Shown here: one piece after another, positions 7,800 through 14,811 of the stretch
Position numbering within the stretch: the stretch's first letter is position 1
Layout: each line of letters begins with the position of its first letter
Source of the DNA: an uncultured Eubacteriales bacterium
GTDB taxonomy: Bacteria > Bacillota > Clostridia > Christensenellales > CAG-138
DNA: 25,935 nucleotides
NCBI GenBank assembly: GCA_900542615.1
Contig: UQOG01000016.1
Span: 1-25,935 of the forward strand
Direction of reading: 5' to 3'
Made by a program: the position numbers and the translations under genes
The notes under the pieces: model-generated
The model's database searches: none
What the model was told of the DNA's origin: nothing
The model's input: only the letters and a program-made list of their open reading frames with translations

Positions 7800-9110
7800 A
7801 TGACGACCCAATCGCAACCCGCTGCAAGCTTGCGGGAAACCGCCCAACGGCTGGGGGACGAAGCCATCAAGCTGGCGGAAGCCCTAATCGCCCATCCCAG
7901 CGAGATTGTGCCCAATGGGGGAAACGAAGGCCCTGCCCAGCATTTTCTGGCGGACTTTTTAAAGGACAAAGGCTATGACACCATCGATGTGTTCACCCCG
8001 GACGCTGTGCCCGGCGCCCAGGCGCACGAGGCCTGGTGGCCCAACCAAACCTATACGGACCGGCCCAACGTGGTGGCCGTGCGCAAGGGCAAGGGCGGCG
8101 GCCGCAACCTGATCCTGAACGGGCACATGGATGTGGTGCCGGCGGGGGACCGGGCGCAATGGGCCCACGACCCCTTTGATCCCATCCGGCGGGACGGGTA
8201 TCTATACGGCCGGGGCGCCTGCGACATGAAAAGCGGCATCGCGGTCATGTGCATGGCCATGGAAGCTCTGCGGCAGGCGGGCGTGCAGCTGGCGGGGGAC
8301 GTGATTCTGGAAAGCGTGGTCTGCGAGGAGACCGGGGTATACAACGGCACCCTGGCCTGCTGCCTAAAGGGCTACCAGGCGGACGGGGCGGTGGTATTGG
8401 AGCCTACCAACCTGGATATTTGTACCGGCCTAAAGGGCAACCACGTATACGAGGTGGAGATCCCGGGCAAAGCCACCCACAATTGCCTGTGGTGGCGGGG
8501 GAACAGCGCCTTTGATCATGCCATCTACTTCAAGGAGGGCATGAAACGCTTTGAGGACCTGCGTACCGCCCAGCTTCGGCATCATCCCCTTTACCACGAC
8601 GCGGACTATTTCCCCACCCCCGCCCTGGTGGACGATATCTGGTATCTGAAGGCGGGGGAAGCCCACTTCTTCGCGGTGCCGGATCAGGCGAAGCTCATGT
8701 TCATGGTGGAGATGCTGCCCGGGGAAAACCGGGAACAGGTAAAGCGGCAATTTGAACGCTTTATGGAGAACTGGTGCGCGGCCCATCCCTATCTGAAGGA
8801 TCACCCGCCGGTGTTCCATTCCCCGGACTTTCGGCCCATCTATCCCACCGCGGTGTCCCTGGAGGACCCTCTGGTGCAGCTCATGCAGCAGAGCCTGACG
8901 CAGCTGCGGGGCCAGCGGGCCAACACCCGGGGCTTTGAAAGCGCCTGCGACGCCATGACCCTGACCCTGTGGGGGAATACCCCGGCCATCATGTACGGCC
9001 CGGGCCTATTGGAAAACGCCCATGAGATCAACGAACGGGTGGAGGTGGCCCAGATCCGCCAGGCCGTGGTGGAATTGGCGGAGTTCATCCGGCGGTATTG
9101 CGGCGATTAG
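7800..9110 (+). CDS. M20 family metallohydrolase (ArgE/DapE-like)
   Basis: A 436-residue zinc hydrolase of the ArgE/DapE/carboxypeptidase group. Metal and catalytic positions are all present: GHMD (H109, D111), CDMKSG (D142), VCEETG (E176-E177), LEP (a further acidic ligand) and the C-terminal GLLENAHEINERV histidine. GKATH matches the conserved dimerisation-domain histidine. Such enzymes remove acyl groups or cleave small amide bonds (acetylornithine, dipeptides, N-acyl amino acids). It starts ten bases after the permease, in the same operon, so the imported compound probably carries an amide bond; that step is inference. The protein is cytoplasmic, with no signal peptide. Deacetylase, dipeptidase and amidohydrolase remain equally possible. 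Confidence 0.9.
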   Translation: MTTQSQPAASLRETAQRLGDEAIKLAEALIAHPSEIVPNGGNEGPAQHFLADFLKDKGYDTIDVFTPDAVPGAQAHEAWWPNQTYTDRPNVVAVRKGKGGGRNLILNGHMDVVPAGDRAQWAHDPFDPIRRDGYLYGRGACDMKSGIAVMCMAMEALRQAGVQLAGDVILESVVCEETGVYNGTLACCLKGYQADGAVVLEPTNLDICTGLKGNHVYEVEIPGKATHNCLWWRGNSAFDHAIYFKEGMKRFEDLRTAQLRHHPLYHDADYFPTPALVDDIWYLKAGEAHFFAVPDQAKLMFMVEMLPGENREQVKRQFERFMENWCAAHPYLKDHPPVFHSPDFRPIYPTAVSLEDPLVQLMQQSLTQLRGQRANTRGFESACDAMTLTLWGNTPAIMYGPGLLENAHEINERVEVAQIRQAVVELAEFIRRYCGD

Positions 9111-9136
9111 CTCCGGTCCGACGCCTGAATTATGAA

Positions 9137-9170
9137 AACCCGCTGCTGCGTATTGCAGCGGGTTCCTTTT
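9137..9170 (+). terminator. intrinsic terminator after the M20 gene
   Basis: Arms 9137-9146 and 9155-9164 form a 10-bp stem with an 8-base loop, followed by CCTTTTTAT. It ends the SIS-to-M20 operon and separates it from the kinase gene. Confidence 0.85.
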
Positions 9171-9184
9171 TATCTTCCCCCTCT

Positions 9185-9213
9185 TTGCCCGGCTGCCGGG
9201 CAGAGGGTATACT
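9185..9213 (+). promoter_or_regulatory. kinase promoter with internal palindrome
   Basis: TTGCCC (9185-9190), a 17-base spacer and TATACT (9208-9213) form a plausible sigma-A promoter. The perfect inverted repeat TGCCCGGC/GCCGGGCA (9186-9193 and 9195-9202, one-base centre) covers the -35 box and half the spacer, so it is a candidate operator. It has no resemblance to the AT-rich GntR candidate sites. Confidence 0.55.
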
Positions 9214-9243
9214 ATGCGTAAACAAGGATGAGGAGGCCCAAAG

Positions 9244-10182
9244 ATGTTATTGAGCTTTGACGGCGGCGGATCCAAGACCGCAGTGCAGCTATGCGATCTT
9301 CAGGGGCGGGTTTTGGCGGAGGAAACCATCGATACCATAGATTACGGCCAAATCGGCATTCCCCAGGTGGCCGCCCGGCTCAAAGCCGGCCTAAACGCGG
9401 TTTTGCGGCGGTCGGGCAAGGAGGAAAAGGCTCTGGCCGGCATCACGGTAGGCCTGCCCCGGCTGGGGGAGATCCCAGCGGAAAGCCGGGATCTGGAGCA
9501 GGCGGTACGGGAGGTATTCCCCGCCACGGCTCGGGTATTCCCGGTAAACGACGTGGTGTGCGCCATGTATGGAGCCCTGGGCGGCCGGCCCGGAATCTGC
9601 CTGCTGTGCGGCACCGGCAGCATGGCCATGGGCATGGACGAGCAAGGCGCCATTGTACGGGCCGGGGGATGGAGCCATATTTTTAGCGACCAAGGCTCCG
9701 GCTATTGGCTGGGGCTACAGGCCATGGCCTTGTTTGCCAAGGAGGCGGACGGCATGGCGGAAAAAGGGCCGCTTTATTCCCTGGTACTGGATCGCTTTGG
9801 AGCGGCGGAACCCATGGCGATGGTGGCCGTCTTTGAAAAGCTGGCTGCCAGCCGGAAGGAGACCGCCGCCTTACAGCGGCTGCTGCTGCAAGCCGCCCAG
9901 GCGGGGGACCGGGAGGCCCAAAGGCTATATGAAGCAGCCGCCCAGGAATTAGCCCAGCTGGTCCTGGCCGTCTACAGGCGGTTGAAGCTGCCGAAAGATG
10001 CGCTGGCGAAGGCGGCCTTTGCCGGGGGTATGTTCCATGTGGGCGCTCTTTTGACAACCCCCTTGCAGCAAACTCTGGCAGCCTGGAAGATAGAGCTTGT
10101 CAGCCCCCGTTTTTCCCCAGTGGCAGGCGGCATCCTGTACGCCGCCATGCAGCTGGGCTGTCAAGCGGAGGCGTTGTCCTAA
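9244..10182 (+). CDS. BadF/BadG/BcrA/BcrD-type sugar kinase (GlcNAc kinase-like)
   Basis: A 312-residue protein of the actin-fold (ASKHA) kinases. It has the N-terminal phosphate loop DGGGSKT (6-12), the VND motif (101-103), the second phosphate loop CGTGSMAMG (122-130) and GGWSHIFSDQGSGYWLG (141-157), typical of N-acetylglucosamine kinase and BadF-like proteins. It most likely phosphorylates an amino sugar or related sugar with ATP in the cytoplasm. A GAGGAGG site precedes the ATG. It follows the M20 gene but has its own promoter and is bounded by terminators on both sides, so it may be expressed separately from the transporter operon. GlcNAc, glucosamine or an Amadori product are candidates. 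Confidence 0.85.
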   Translation: MLLSFDGGGSKTAVQLCDLQGRVLAEETIDTIDYGQIGIPQVAARLKAGLNAVLRRSGKEEKALAGITVGLPRLGEIPAESRDLEQAVREVFPATARVFPVNDVVCAMYGALGGRPGICLLCGTGSMAMGMDEQGAIVRAGGWSHIFSDQGSGYWLGLQAMALFAKEADGMAEKGPLYSLVLDRFGAAEPMAMVAVFEKLAASRKETAALQRLLLQAAQAGDREAQRLYEAAAQELAQLVLAVYRRLKLPKDALAKAAFAGGMFHVGALLTTPLQQTLAAWKIELVSPRFSPVAGGILYAAMQLGCQAEALS

Positions 10183-10218
10183 ACAATATCCTTCGCCATT
10201 GCCGGGAATAGACACATA

Positions 10219-10236
10219 AACGGCCCTATGGCCGTT
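10219..10236. repeat. short 7-bp hairpin after the kinase gene
   Basis: AACGGCC (10219-10225) and GGCCGTT (10230-10236) pair around a CTAT loop. No T-tract follows, so termination is more likely at the next hairpin. Confidence 0.4.
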
Positions 10237-10265
10237 GCGTTGACACACCGCGCAACCCGCAAAAA

Positions 10266-10305
10266 TAAAAAAGACCGCTGGAACCATTCCAGCGGCCTTT
10301 TTTAT
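10266..10305. terminator. bidirectional intrinsic terminator
   Basis: The stem 10275-10283/10287-10295 (9 bp, three-base loop) extends after one mismatch into an A-run on the left and a T-run on the right. It serves the kinase gene from the left and the convergent 87-residue gene from the right. Confidence 0.9.
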
Positions 10306-10314
10306 GCAGCGCAA

Positions 10315-10578
10315 TCAAACGCCGGCCGTTCCCGGCCCTTCGTTCAGGTAATCTCCGATGGGACATTGATTATACTGCTTGATGAGCTTCAGCAGGATGG
10401 AGCCGTCGGGCTGCTGGGTTTCCTCCAGGATCCGGTACTTGGTGCGGTTTGCCTCCAGGGAAGCCTTGTAATGGGCTACTTCATCCCGGACCGCCTTGAT
10501 GGCATAGTCCCGGCCGGCATCCTCCTTAATCTGAAAGTGCAAGGTTTGGCAGATGCAGGCGGCTTTGATGCGTTTCAT
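10315..10578 (-). CDS. small hypothetical protein, 87 residues
   Basis: I recognise no named family. The protein begins MKRIKAACICQTLHFQIKED and is predicted soluble and mixed alpha/beta, with a charged central part (VRDEVAHYKASLEANRTKYRILEE) and a short QPDGSILLKLIKQYN segment. Similar short proteins seem familiar from gut Clostridia, but that is memory, not a search. An AAGGAGGAG ribosome binding site and a good promoter (10668-10697) support a real gene, and a terminator sits just past its stop. It is transcribed toward the kinase gene and away from both sugar loci, so it is probably an unrelated housekeeping or orphan gene. Confidence 0.8.
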   Translation of the reverse strand: MKRIKAACICQTLHFQIKEDAGRDYAIKAVRDEVAHYKASLEANRTKYRILEETQQPDGSILLKLIKQYNQCPIGDYLNEGPGTAGV

Positions 10579-10667
10579 AGTCTCTCCTCCTTATAGCATA
10601 ATGCAAAAAAATAAAAAACGCAGGCCCAACCGGATTTACGCCGATCAAAGCCACACGTTGTAAATAC

Positions 10668-10697
10668 ATTATATCGCATTACAAATGGAAATTTCAA
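10668..10697 (-). promoter_or_regulatory. promoter of the 87-residue gene
   Basis: On the minus strand TTGAAA (10697-10692), an 18-base spacer and TATAAT (10673-10668) form a near-consensus promoter. The untranslated leader would be about 80 bases. Confidence 0.7.
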
Positions 10698-10791
10698 AGC
10701 GGAATTTATGTGAAAGTTATTTTCTTTCAGATGGACGGCTGATTTCTCCACCCTTTAAGTTCGCCTTCAGCTAGCGAAGCCCCCGGCGCTT

Positions 10792-10954
10792 GCGGGCTCC
10801 GCTGCGGTCCGGCGGGAAGTGGGGACCCAACGAAAGCGGGCGCCCCCCGGGGGAAGCACCGTCCTATCGGGCCGCGCAGCCCGGCCCAGCTAACCGTTGC
10901 CCTGGGGCGGCAGGATGCCCCCGGCACCGGCGGGCTCCGCTGCGGTCCGGCGGG
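10792..10954. repeat. 25-bp exact direct repeat in GC-rich spacer
   Basis: Positions 10792-10816 and 10930-10954 are identical, starting GCGGGCTCCGCTGCGG; each is preceded by a CCCCGGC-type stretch. The copies are 138 bases apart, within non-coding sequence. Confidence 0.7.
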
Positions 10955-11096
10955 GGGGCGGCGGCCTGCGCTGCCCGAGGGCTTGCGCAGCACCCCTGGC
11001 CTGGGCGGGCAAAGCAGCGGCGTTCCGGTATACAAAAGCAGCCCCGGAAAGAGCCTGCTCAGCTTGTCGGAAAATTCTTGGGAGTTTGGGACCCCA

Positions 11097-11115
11097 AGCC
11101 CCGGGAAAAGGGGCT
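11097..11115. repeat. hairpin downstream of the zinc dehydrogenase gene
   Basis: AGCCCC (11097-11102) and GGGGCT (11110-11115) form a 6-bp stem beyond the dehydrogenase stop on the minus strand. No clear T-tract follows, so it is only a weak candidate terminator. Confidence 0.3.
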
Positions 11116-11148
11116 ACTTCCATCGGCCATAGGGGCGTTTCGGCCGAG

Positions 11149-12198
11149 CTAGAAGGTCACGGCAACCTTGCCGCACTCGCCCTGGGCCATGCGGGCATAG
11201 GCTTCGCCGGCCTGCTCCAGGGGATATTCATGGGTGATGAGGCGATCCGGATGGATGTTCCAGCGCACCAGCCGTTCCACCAGCTCCTCCATGCGCCACA
11301 GGGAGGTGACCCAGGAGCCGTAAATGGTCTTTTGCCCATGGATGATGTCCGGGCTGGGCGCAAAGGTGCAGGTGCCGCCCTCGCCCACAAAGGCGATCTT
11401 GCCCCATTCCCGGGTGCAGCGGATGGCCAGCCGTCTGGCCGAATCATTGGCGCTGGCGTCGATGGCCCGCTCCACGCCCTTGCCGCCGGTGAGGGCCATC
11501 ACCTGGTCATAGGCCTCGTCGGGCTTGTATACGTGATCCACCAGGCCCAGCTCCTTGGCCAGGTTGATCCGGTAATCGTTCATTTCCACGCCGATGAGCA
11601 GGTTGGCCCCCATGGCCTTACATAGCATCAGCGCCGCCAGGCCCACAGGTCCCAGGCCGGTCACCAACACCGCATCGTTGCCGCTGACGCCGATCTTCTC
11701 GATGGCCTCATAAACCGTGCCGAAGCCACAGGCCACCTGGGCGCCGTCCTTGTAGGTAAGCGGCTCCGGCAGGGCCACCAGGTCTTTTTCATCCGCCAGG
11801 ATATAGGGGGCCATGCCGCCGTTCCGCTGCCAGCCGTAGGCGGCCCGGAAAGGGCTTTTGCAGGAGATGTAATAGCCCCGGCGGCAGTCGTTGCACACGC
11901 CGCAGCCGGAGATATGGTATACGATCACCCGGTCGACTTTCTTGAACCGCTTCAGGCCCGGGCCCTCCTCCACGATGATGCCGCAGGGCTCGTGGCCGGC
12001 GATGGTGCCGGGGATATACCCCTCCGCGCCCTTGCCCACATGGGCCCGGTAGATGCACCGGATGTCGCTGCCGCAGATGGTGGTGGCCTTGGTCTGGATT
12101 AACACCTGCCCATGGCCCGGCGTCGGGATGTCGAAGGCTTTTAGCTCTACCGTGCTGTTGCCCGGCAGGATCGCGCCCAACATTTTGTTTTGTTCCAT
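11149..12198 (-). CDS. zinc-dependent medium-chain alcohol/polyol dehydrogenase
   Basis: A 349-residue MDR-family dehydrogenase. Catalytic zinc ligands C42 (ICGSD) and H69-E70 (AGHEPCG) are present, as are the four structural-zinc cysteines C99, C102, C105 and C113 (CGVCNDCRRGYYISC). The Rossmann motif TGLGPVG lies in the second half. It would oxidise or reduce an alcohol, polyol or sugar with NAD(P). Its ATG is four bases past the stop of the reductase gene, and its AAAGGAG site lies within the end of that gene, so the two form a tight operon. The shared operator implies a role with the fucose-type regulon, perhaps in aldehyde or diol conversion; this is inference. Confidence 0.9.
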   Translation of the reverse strand: MEQNKMLGAILPGNSTVELKAFDIPTPGHGQVLIQTKATTICGSDIRCIYRAHVGKGAEGYIPGTIAGHEPCGIIVEEGPGLKRFKKVDRVIVYHISGCGVCNDCRRGYYISCKSPFRAAYGWQRNGGMAPYILADEKDLVALPEPLTYKDGAQVACGFGTVYEAIEKIGVSGNDAVLVTGLGPVGLAALMLCKAMGANLLIGVEMNDYRINLAKELGLVDHVYKPDEAYDQVMALTGGKGVERAIDASANDSARRLAIRCTREWGKIAFVGEGGTCTFAPSPDIIHGQKTIYGSWVTSLWRMEELVERLVRWNIHPDRLITHEYPLEQAGEAYARMAQGECGKVAVTF

Positions 12199-12202
12199 GG
12201 AT

Positions 12203-13261
12203 TTATACTCCTTTCCATCCTGTACGGTCGATCTCGCCTGCTTGGTCCCAAAGGTTTTCCCAGCCGGAGGCCCCCTCCCACAGGAATACCTGGCCCTTGA
12301 TCAGGCGGCAGTTTTTGTCAATGGCTTCGATCCGTTCCATTTCCTGGGGGCTAAGGGGATCCTGGACGGCTGCCAAAAGGTTTGCGCGGAAGTTTTTGCG
12401 GGTGGTGGAAAAGGGGATGGGAACCTGGCCGTTTTGCAGGGCCCATTTTACGCAGATCACCGCCGGATGTACCCCGTGGGCCGCGGCGATGGCCCGAATC
12501 TCCGGATCCTCCAGGTCGCAGGTATCCTCGGGGGTGGTGTCCCGGGCCGGCCGGGCCGGGCTGCCGATGGGGGAATAGCCGATGGGCTGGATGCCCTGGG
12601 CCATTACAAAATTGAATAGGTCCCGCTGCTGAAAATGGGGATGCAGCTCCATCTCGTTGCAGGCGGGCTTTACGCTGCAGGCTTGCAGGATCTGCTTCAG
12701 CTTGGGAACGGTCACGTTGGAGGTACCGATGGCCCGGGCCAGACCCAGCTTATAGGCCGCCTCCATCTGCCGCCAGACCCCCATGAATTCCTCGATGAAA
12801 AAGGGCCGGGAATCCGGGTTGCGGGCGTCCACCGAGCAGAAGGGGGCATGGTAGTTGGGGAAGGGCCAGTGCACGAGATAGAGGTCCACATAATCCAGGC
12901 AAAGGTCCTGGAGGGTAGCGGACAGGCTGCGGAGCACGTCGCCGGGCTTGTGCATGTCGTTCCACAGCTTGCTGGTGATAAACAACTCGTCCCGGCGCAC
13001 CAGGCCCGAGGAGAGTACCCGGCGCAGCGCCCGGCCGATCTCCTTTTCATTGCCGTAGACCGAGGCGCAGTCAATGTGGCGATAGCCCAGGGCAATGGCT
13101 TCTTCAACGGCGTCCGCCACCTGCTGGGGGGGAACATGGTCGCTGCCAAAGGTACCCAGGCCGATGGCGGGCATATGGGCCCCGGTGTTGAGCAGCTTAC
13201 AGGGCACCTTGTCCGGATCGATGCCATCCGGGGCCAAGGCAAAGGGGATTTGGGTTTGCAT
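12203..13261 (-). CDS. aldo/keto reductase
   Basis: A 352-residue AKR-fold oxidoreductase. The catalytic tetrad is visible: D64 and Y69 (GYRHIDCASVYGNE), K98 (FITSKLW) and H131 (YLVHWPFP). The frame opens further upstream at 13300, but the AAGGAGG site five bases before the ATG at 13261 fixes the start. AKRs of this type reduce aldehydes or ketoses with NAD(P)H. In a fucose-type regulon, reduction of L-lactaldehyde to 1,2-propanediol would be a natural job, though sugar reduction is equally possible. It is the first gene of the minus-strand pair, with a LacI-type operator about 42 bases upstream of its start codon. Confidence 0.9.
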   Translation of the reverse strand: MQTQIPFALAPDGIDPDKVPCKLLNTGAHMPAIGLGTFGSDHVPPQQVADAVEEAIALGYRHIDCASVYGNEKEIGRALRRVLSSGLVRRDELFITSKLWNDMHKPGDVLRSLSATLQDLCLDYVDLYLVHWPFPNYHAPFCSVDARNPDSRPFFIEEFMGVWRQMEAAYKLGLARAIGTSNVTVPKLKQILQACSVKPACNEMELHPHFQQRDLFNFVMAQGIQPIGYSPIGSPARPARDTTPEDTCDLEDPEIRAIAAAHGVHPAVICVKWALQNGQVPIPFSTTRKNFRANLLAAVQDPLSPQEMERIEAIDKNCRLIKGQVFLWEGASGWENLWDQAGEIDRTGWKGV

Positions 13262-13301
13262 GGGGACCTCCTTATGCGGATCAGGGTAATGGGGAGACAA
13301 G

Positions 13302-13319
13302 AGCTAAACGATTCGCGCT
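13302..13319. promoter_or_regulatory. LacI-family operator, copy 1
   Basis: AGCTAAACGATTCGCGCT. The core GCTAAACGATTCGC (13303-13316) matches its own reverse complement at 10 of 14 positions with a central CG, as LacI-family sites do. It matches the site at 14652-14669 at 17 of 18 bases. It lies upstream of the reductase gene; the core promoter there is not clear. Confidence 0.8.
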
Positions 13320-13333
13320 AAAGGTTAAAAAAA

Positions 13334-13390
13334 CTTCCCCGGATTTGCAGACGTGAAAAGGAGGGCACAAAAACTACAAACCCGGGGAAG
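13334..13390 (-). terminator. lacI-type gene terminator
   Basis: Arms 13334-13347 and 13377-13390 form a 14-bp stem (one G-U pair) with a 29-base loop. On the minus strand it is followed by seven T residues. It ends the LacI-family gene transcript before the reductase operator. Confidence 0.75.
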
Positions 13391-13405
13391 GGGAAACGCA
13401 AGGAT

Positions 13406-14395
13406 TTAAGGGATGAGCAGCTGGGAACGGAGACGGCGAACGGTGGGATAATTGTCCCAGTCGCCGGCCATGCGGCGCAAAAGCAGGCGTGCGGTTTCCT
13501 CGCCCAGCTCATCCATGGGCTGCACCACCATGCTGATGGGAGGGCGGAGGATGCGGGAAACGTCCAGGTTGTCATAGCCAACCATTTCCGGGACGGGGGC
13601 CTGGCGGTCCTGGCGCTCATATAGGGCGGTGAGGGCGCCCAGCATCATATCGTAGTTGGTAAGGAACAGGGCGCCGGGCGGATTGTCCATGGCCATAAGT
13701 TCTTTGAAGAGCCGGTAGCCGCTTTCGCTGTCGTAGGCGCCGGTTTTGATGATGGCGGGGTCCTCCGGCAGGGAATAGGCCTCCAGGGCCCTGCGGTAGC
13801 CGGTGAGCCGCTCTTCGGCAGTGGAAATGGTGAGGGGCCCGGTGATGATGCCGATGCGCCGGTGGTCGTGAAGGATCAGATGCTCCACCGCGTCGTAGGA
13901 TACGTTGGTGTTGTTGGCCAGCACCTTGTCGCAGGGAAGGCCGGCCACCGTCCGGTCTACCAGCACCAGGGGCAGGGTCCGGTCCATCAGCTCCCGAAAT
14001 TGGTGAAAATCCTCCTCATAAAGGGCTTCGGGCACCAACACCAGCCCGTCGATGCCTGCGTCCAGGAGGAAGCGTAGCTTTTTGAGCTCCAGCTCCCGGT
14101 CGAAATTATAGCTGCAAATAACGGTATGGTAGTCGGCCTGCTGAAGAAGGGTGTCCATCCGGGAGACGATGCGGGAAAAAAACGGGCTGTCAATGGTGGG
14201 GAGCAATACCCCCACAGTCATGGAACGGTTGGTCTTTAGGCTGCGGGCAGCCCGGTTTACCTTATAATCCAGAACCTGGATGGCTTCGGCGATGCGGGTG
14301 CGGTTTTCCTCCAGCACATTGCCGCCGTTGAGGTACTTGGATATGGTGGCAATGGAAAGGCCGGTATATTTTGCCACGTCTTTAATGGTAGACAT
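13406..14395 (-). CDS. LacI-family transcriptional regulator
   Basis: A 329-residue repressor. The N-terminal helix-turn-helix is TIKDVAKYTGLSIATISKYL (3-22), followed by the hinge (RAARSLKTNRSMTVGVLLP) and a periplasmic-binding-like effector domain (about 60-329; DSPFFSRIVSRMD, LVDRTV, GYDNLDV near its end). The GGAGG site five bases upstream supports the ATG at 14395. Two matching LacI-type operators flank the gene, one before the reductase/dehydrogenase pair and one at the start site of the fucose-type operon. It is therefore the likely local regulator of both, released by the imported sugar or an early intermediate. The effector cannot be told from sequence. Confidence 0.93.
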   Translation of the reverse strand: MSTIKDVAKYTGLSIATISKYLNGGNVLEENRTRIAEAIQVLDYKVNRAARSLKTNRSMTVGVLLPTIDSPFFSRIVSRMDTLLQQADYHTVICSYNFDRELELKKLRFLLDAGIDGLVLVPEALYEEDFHQFRELMDRTLPLVLVDRTVAGLPCDKVLANNTNVSYDAVEHLILHDHRRIGIITGPLTISTAEERLTGYRRALEAYSLPEDPAIIKTGAYDSESGYRLFKELMAMDNPPGALFLTNYDMMLGALTALYERQDRQAPVPEMVGYDNLDVSRILRPPISMVVQPMDELGEETARLLLRRMAGDWDNYPTVRRLRSQLLIP

Positions 14396-14481
14396 GCTTG
14401 CCTCCGAAACAGAAAGGCGGAATTTCGCCCGGTGGGGGGCACGGTGCCCGGCAGGATAAAGCGAAACCTTTTGCTCAATTT

Positions 14482-14511
14482 AGTGTATCACCAGCGAAAG
14501 CGCCATGTCAA
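14482..14511 (-). promoter_or_regulatory. promoter of the LacI-family gene
   Basis: On the minus strand TTGACA (14511-14506), an 18-base spacer and TACACT (14487-14482). It lies about 87 bases upstream of the start codon. Confidence 0.6.
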
Positions 14512-14615
14512 GCAGGAGTAAAAAAGATTGAGGAAAATCGATCATCCGGGGGGTTATCCATAAAATAAACCAATAGCTTGCAGCGGGGAAAGGAATATTG
14601 TGGGAAAACGGGCTA

Positions 14616-14644
14616 TTGACAAGGCAAAAGGGGTATGCTACAAT
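14616..14644 (+). promoter_or_regulatory. promoter of the fucose-type ABC/catabolic operon
   Basis: TTGACA (14616-14621), a 17-base spacer and TACAAT (14639-14644), one base off consensus. The predicted start near 14651 coincides with the LacI-type operator. Confidence 0.85.
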
Positions 14645-14651
14645 CCCCTTA

Positions 14652-14669
14652 AGCTAAACGATACGCGCT
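14652..14669. promoter_or_regulatory. LacI-family operator, copy 2
   Basis: AGCTAAACGATACGCGCT, one base different from copy 1 at 13302. It begins seven bases after the -10 box, covering about +1 to +18, a classic roadblock or repression position. Confidence 0.85.
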
Positions 14670-14746
14670 GTATATTTTAGAACTTAAAAAAATTATAGCA
14701 ATACGTTCTACCCTGACAAAATCCAGAAAATTCCATCGTTCCAACC

Positions 14747-14777
14747 CAAGCGTTTTCGAAAGACCTTCGAAGGCTTG
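14747..14777 (+). promoter_or_regulatory. leader hairpin upstream of the ABC ATPase gene
   Basis: CAAGC (14747-14751) pairs with GCTTG (14773-14777) and TTCGAA (14755-14760) with TTCGAA (14766-14771), leaving a five-base loop and small internal bulge. It sits in the untranslated leader, about 35 bases before the start codon. No known riboswitch class is recognised. Confidence 0.4.
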
Positions 14778-14811
14778 CGTCCTTTATTCCGTATCGACTA
14801 GAGGTGGTCCC

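Larger units (their letters stand above)
10700..11148. other. GC-rich non-coding block
   Basis: No gene with a ribosome binding site is visible between the promoter of the 87-residue gene and the minus-strand dehydrogenase stop. The block is dominated by G- and C-runs and contains an exact 25-bp direct repeat. Open frames across it are low-complexity Pro/Gly/Arg/Ala-rich on both strands. It may be a dispersed intergenic element, and it resembles in composition the last 68 bases of the window. Confidence 0.5.
14396..14811. other. divergent control region between lacI-type gene and operon
   Basis: This gene-free interval carries the regulator promoter on the minus strand (14482-14511), the operon promoter (14616-14644), an operator at its start site (14652-14669) and a leader of about 160 bases with a hairpin at 14747-14777. 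No small gene is convincing. Confidence 0.8.

Noticed and set aside
10727..11035. minus-strand Pro/Arg/Gly-rich frame in the GC-rich spacer
   Set aside because: Low-complexity translation, a direct repeat inside it and no ribosome binding site; treated as non-coding repeat sequence.
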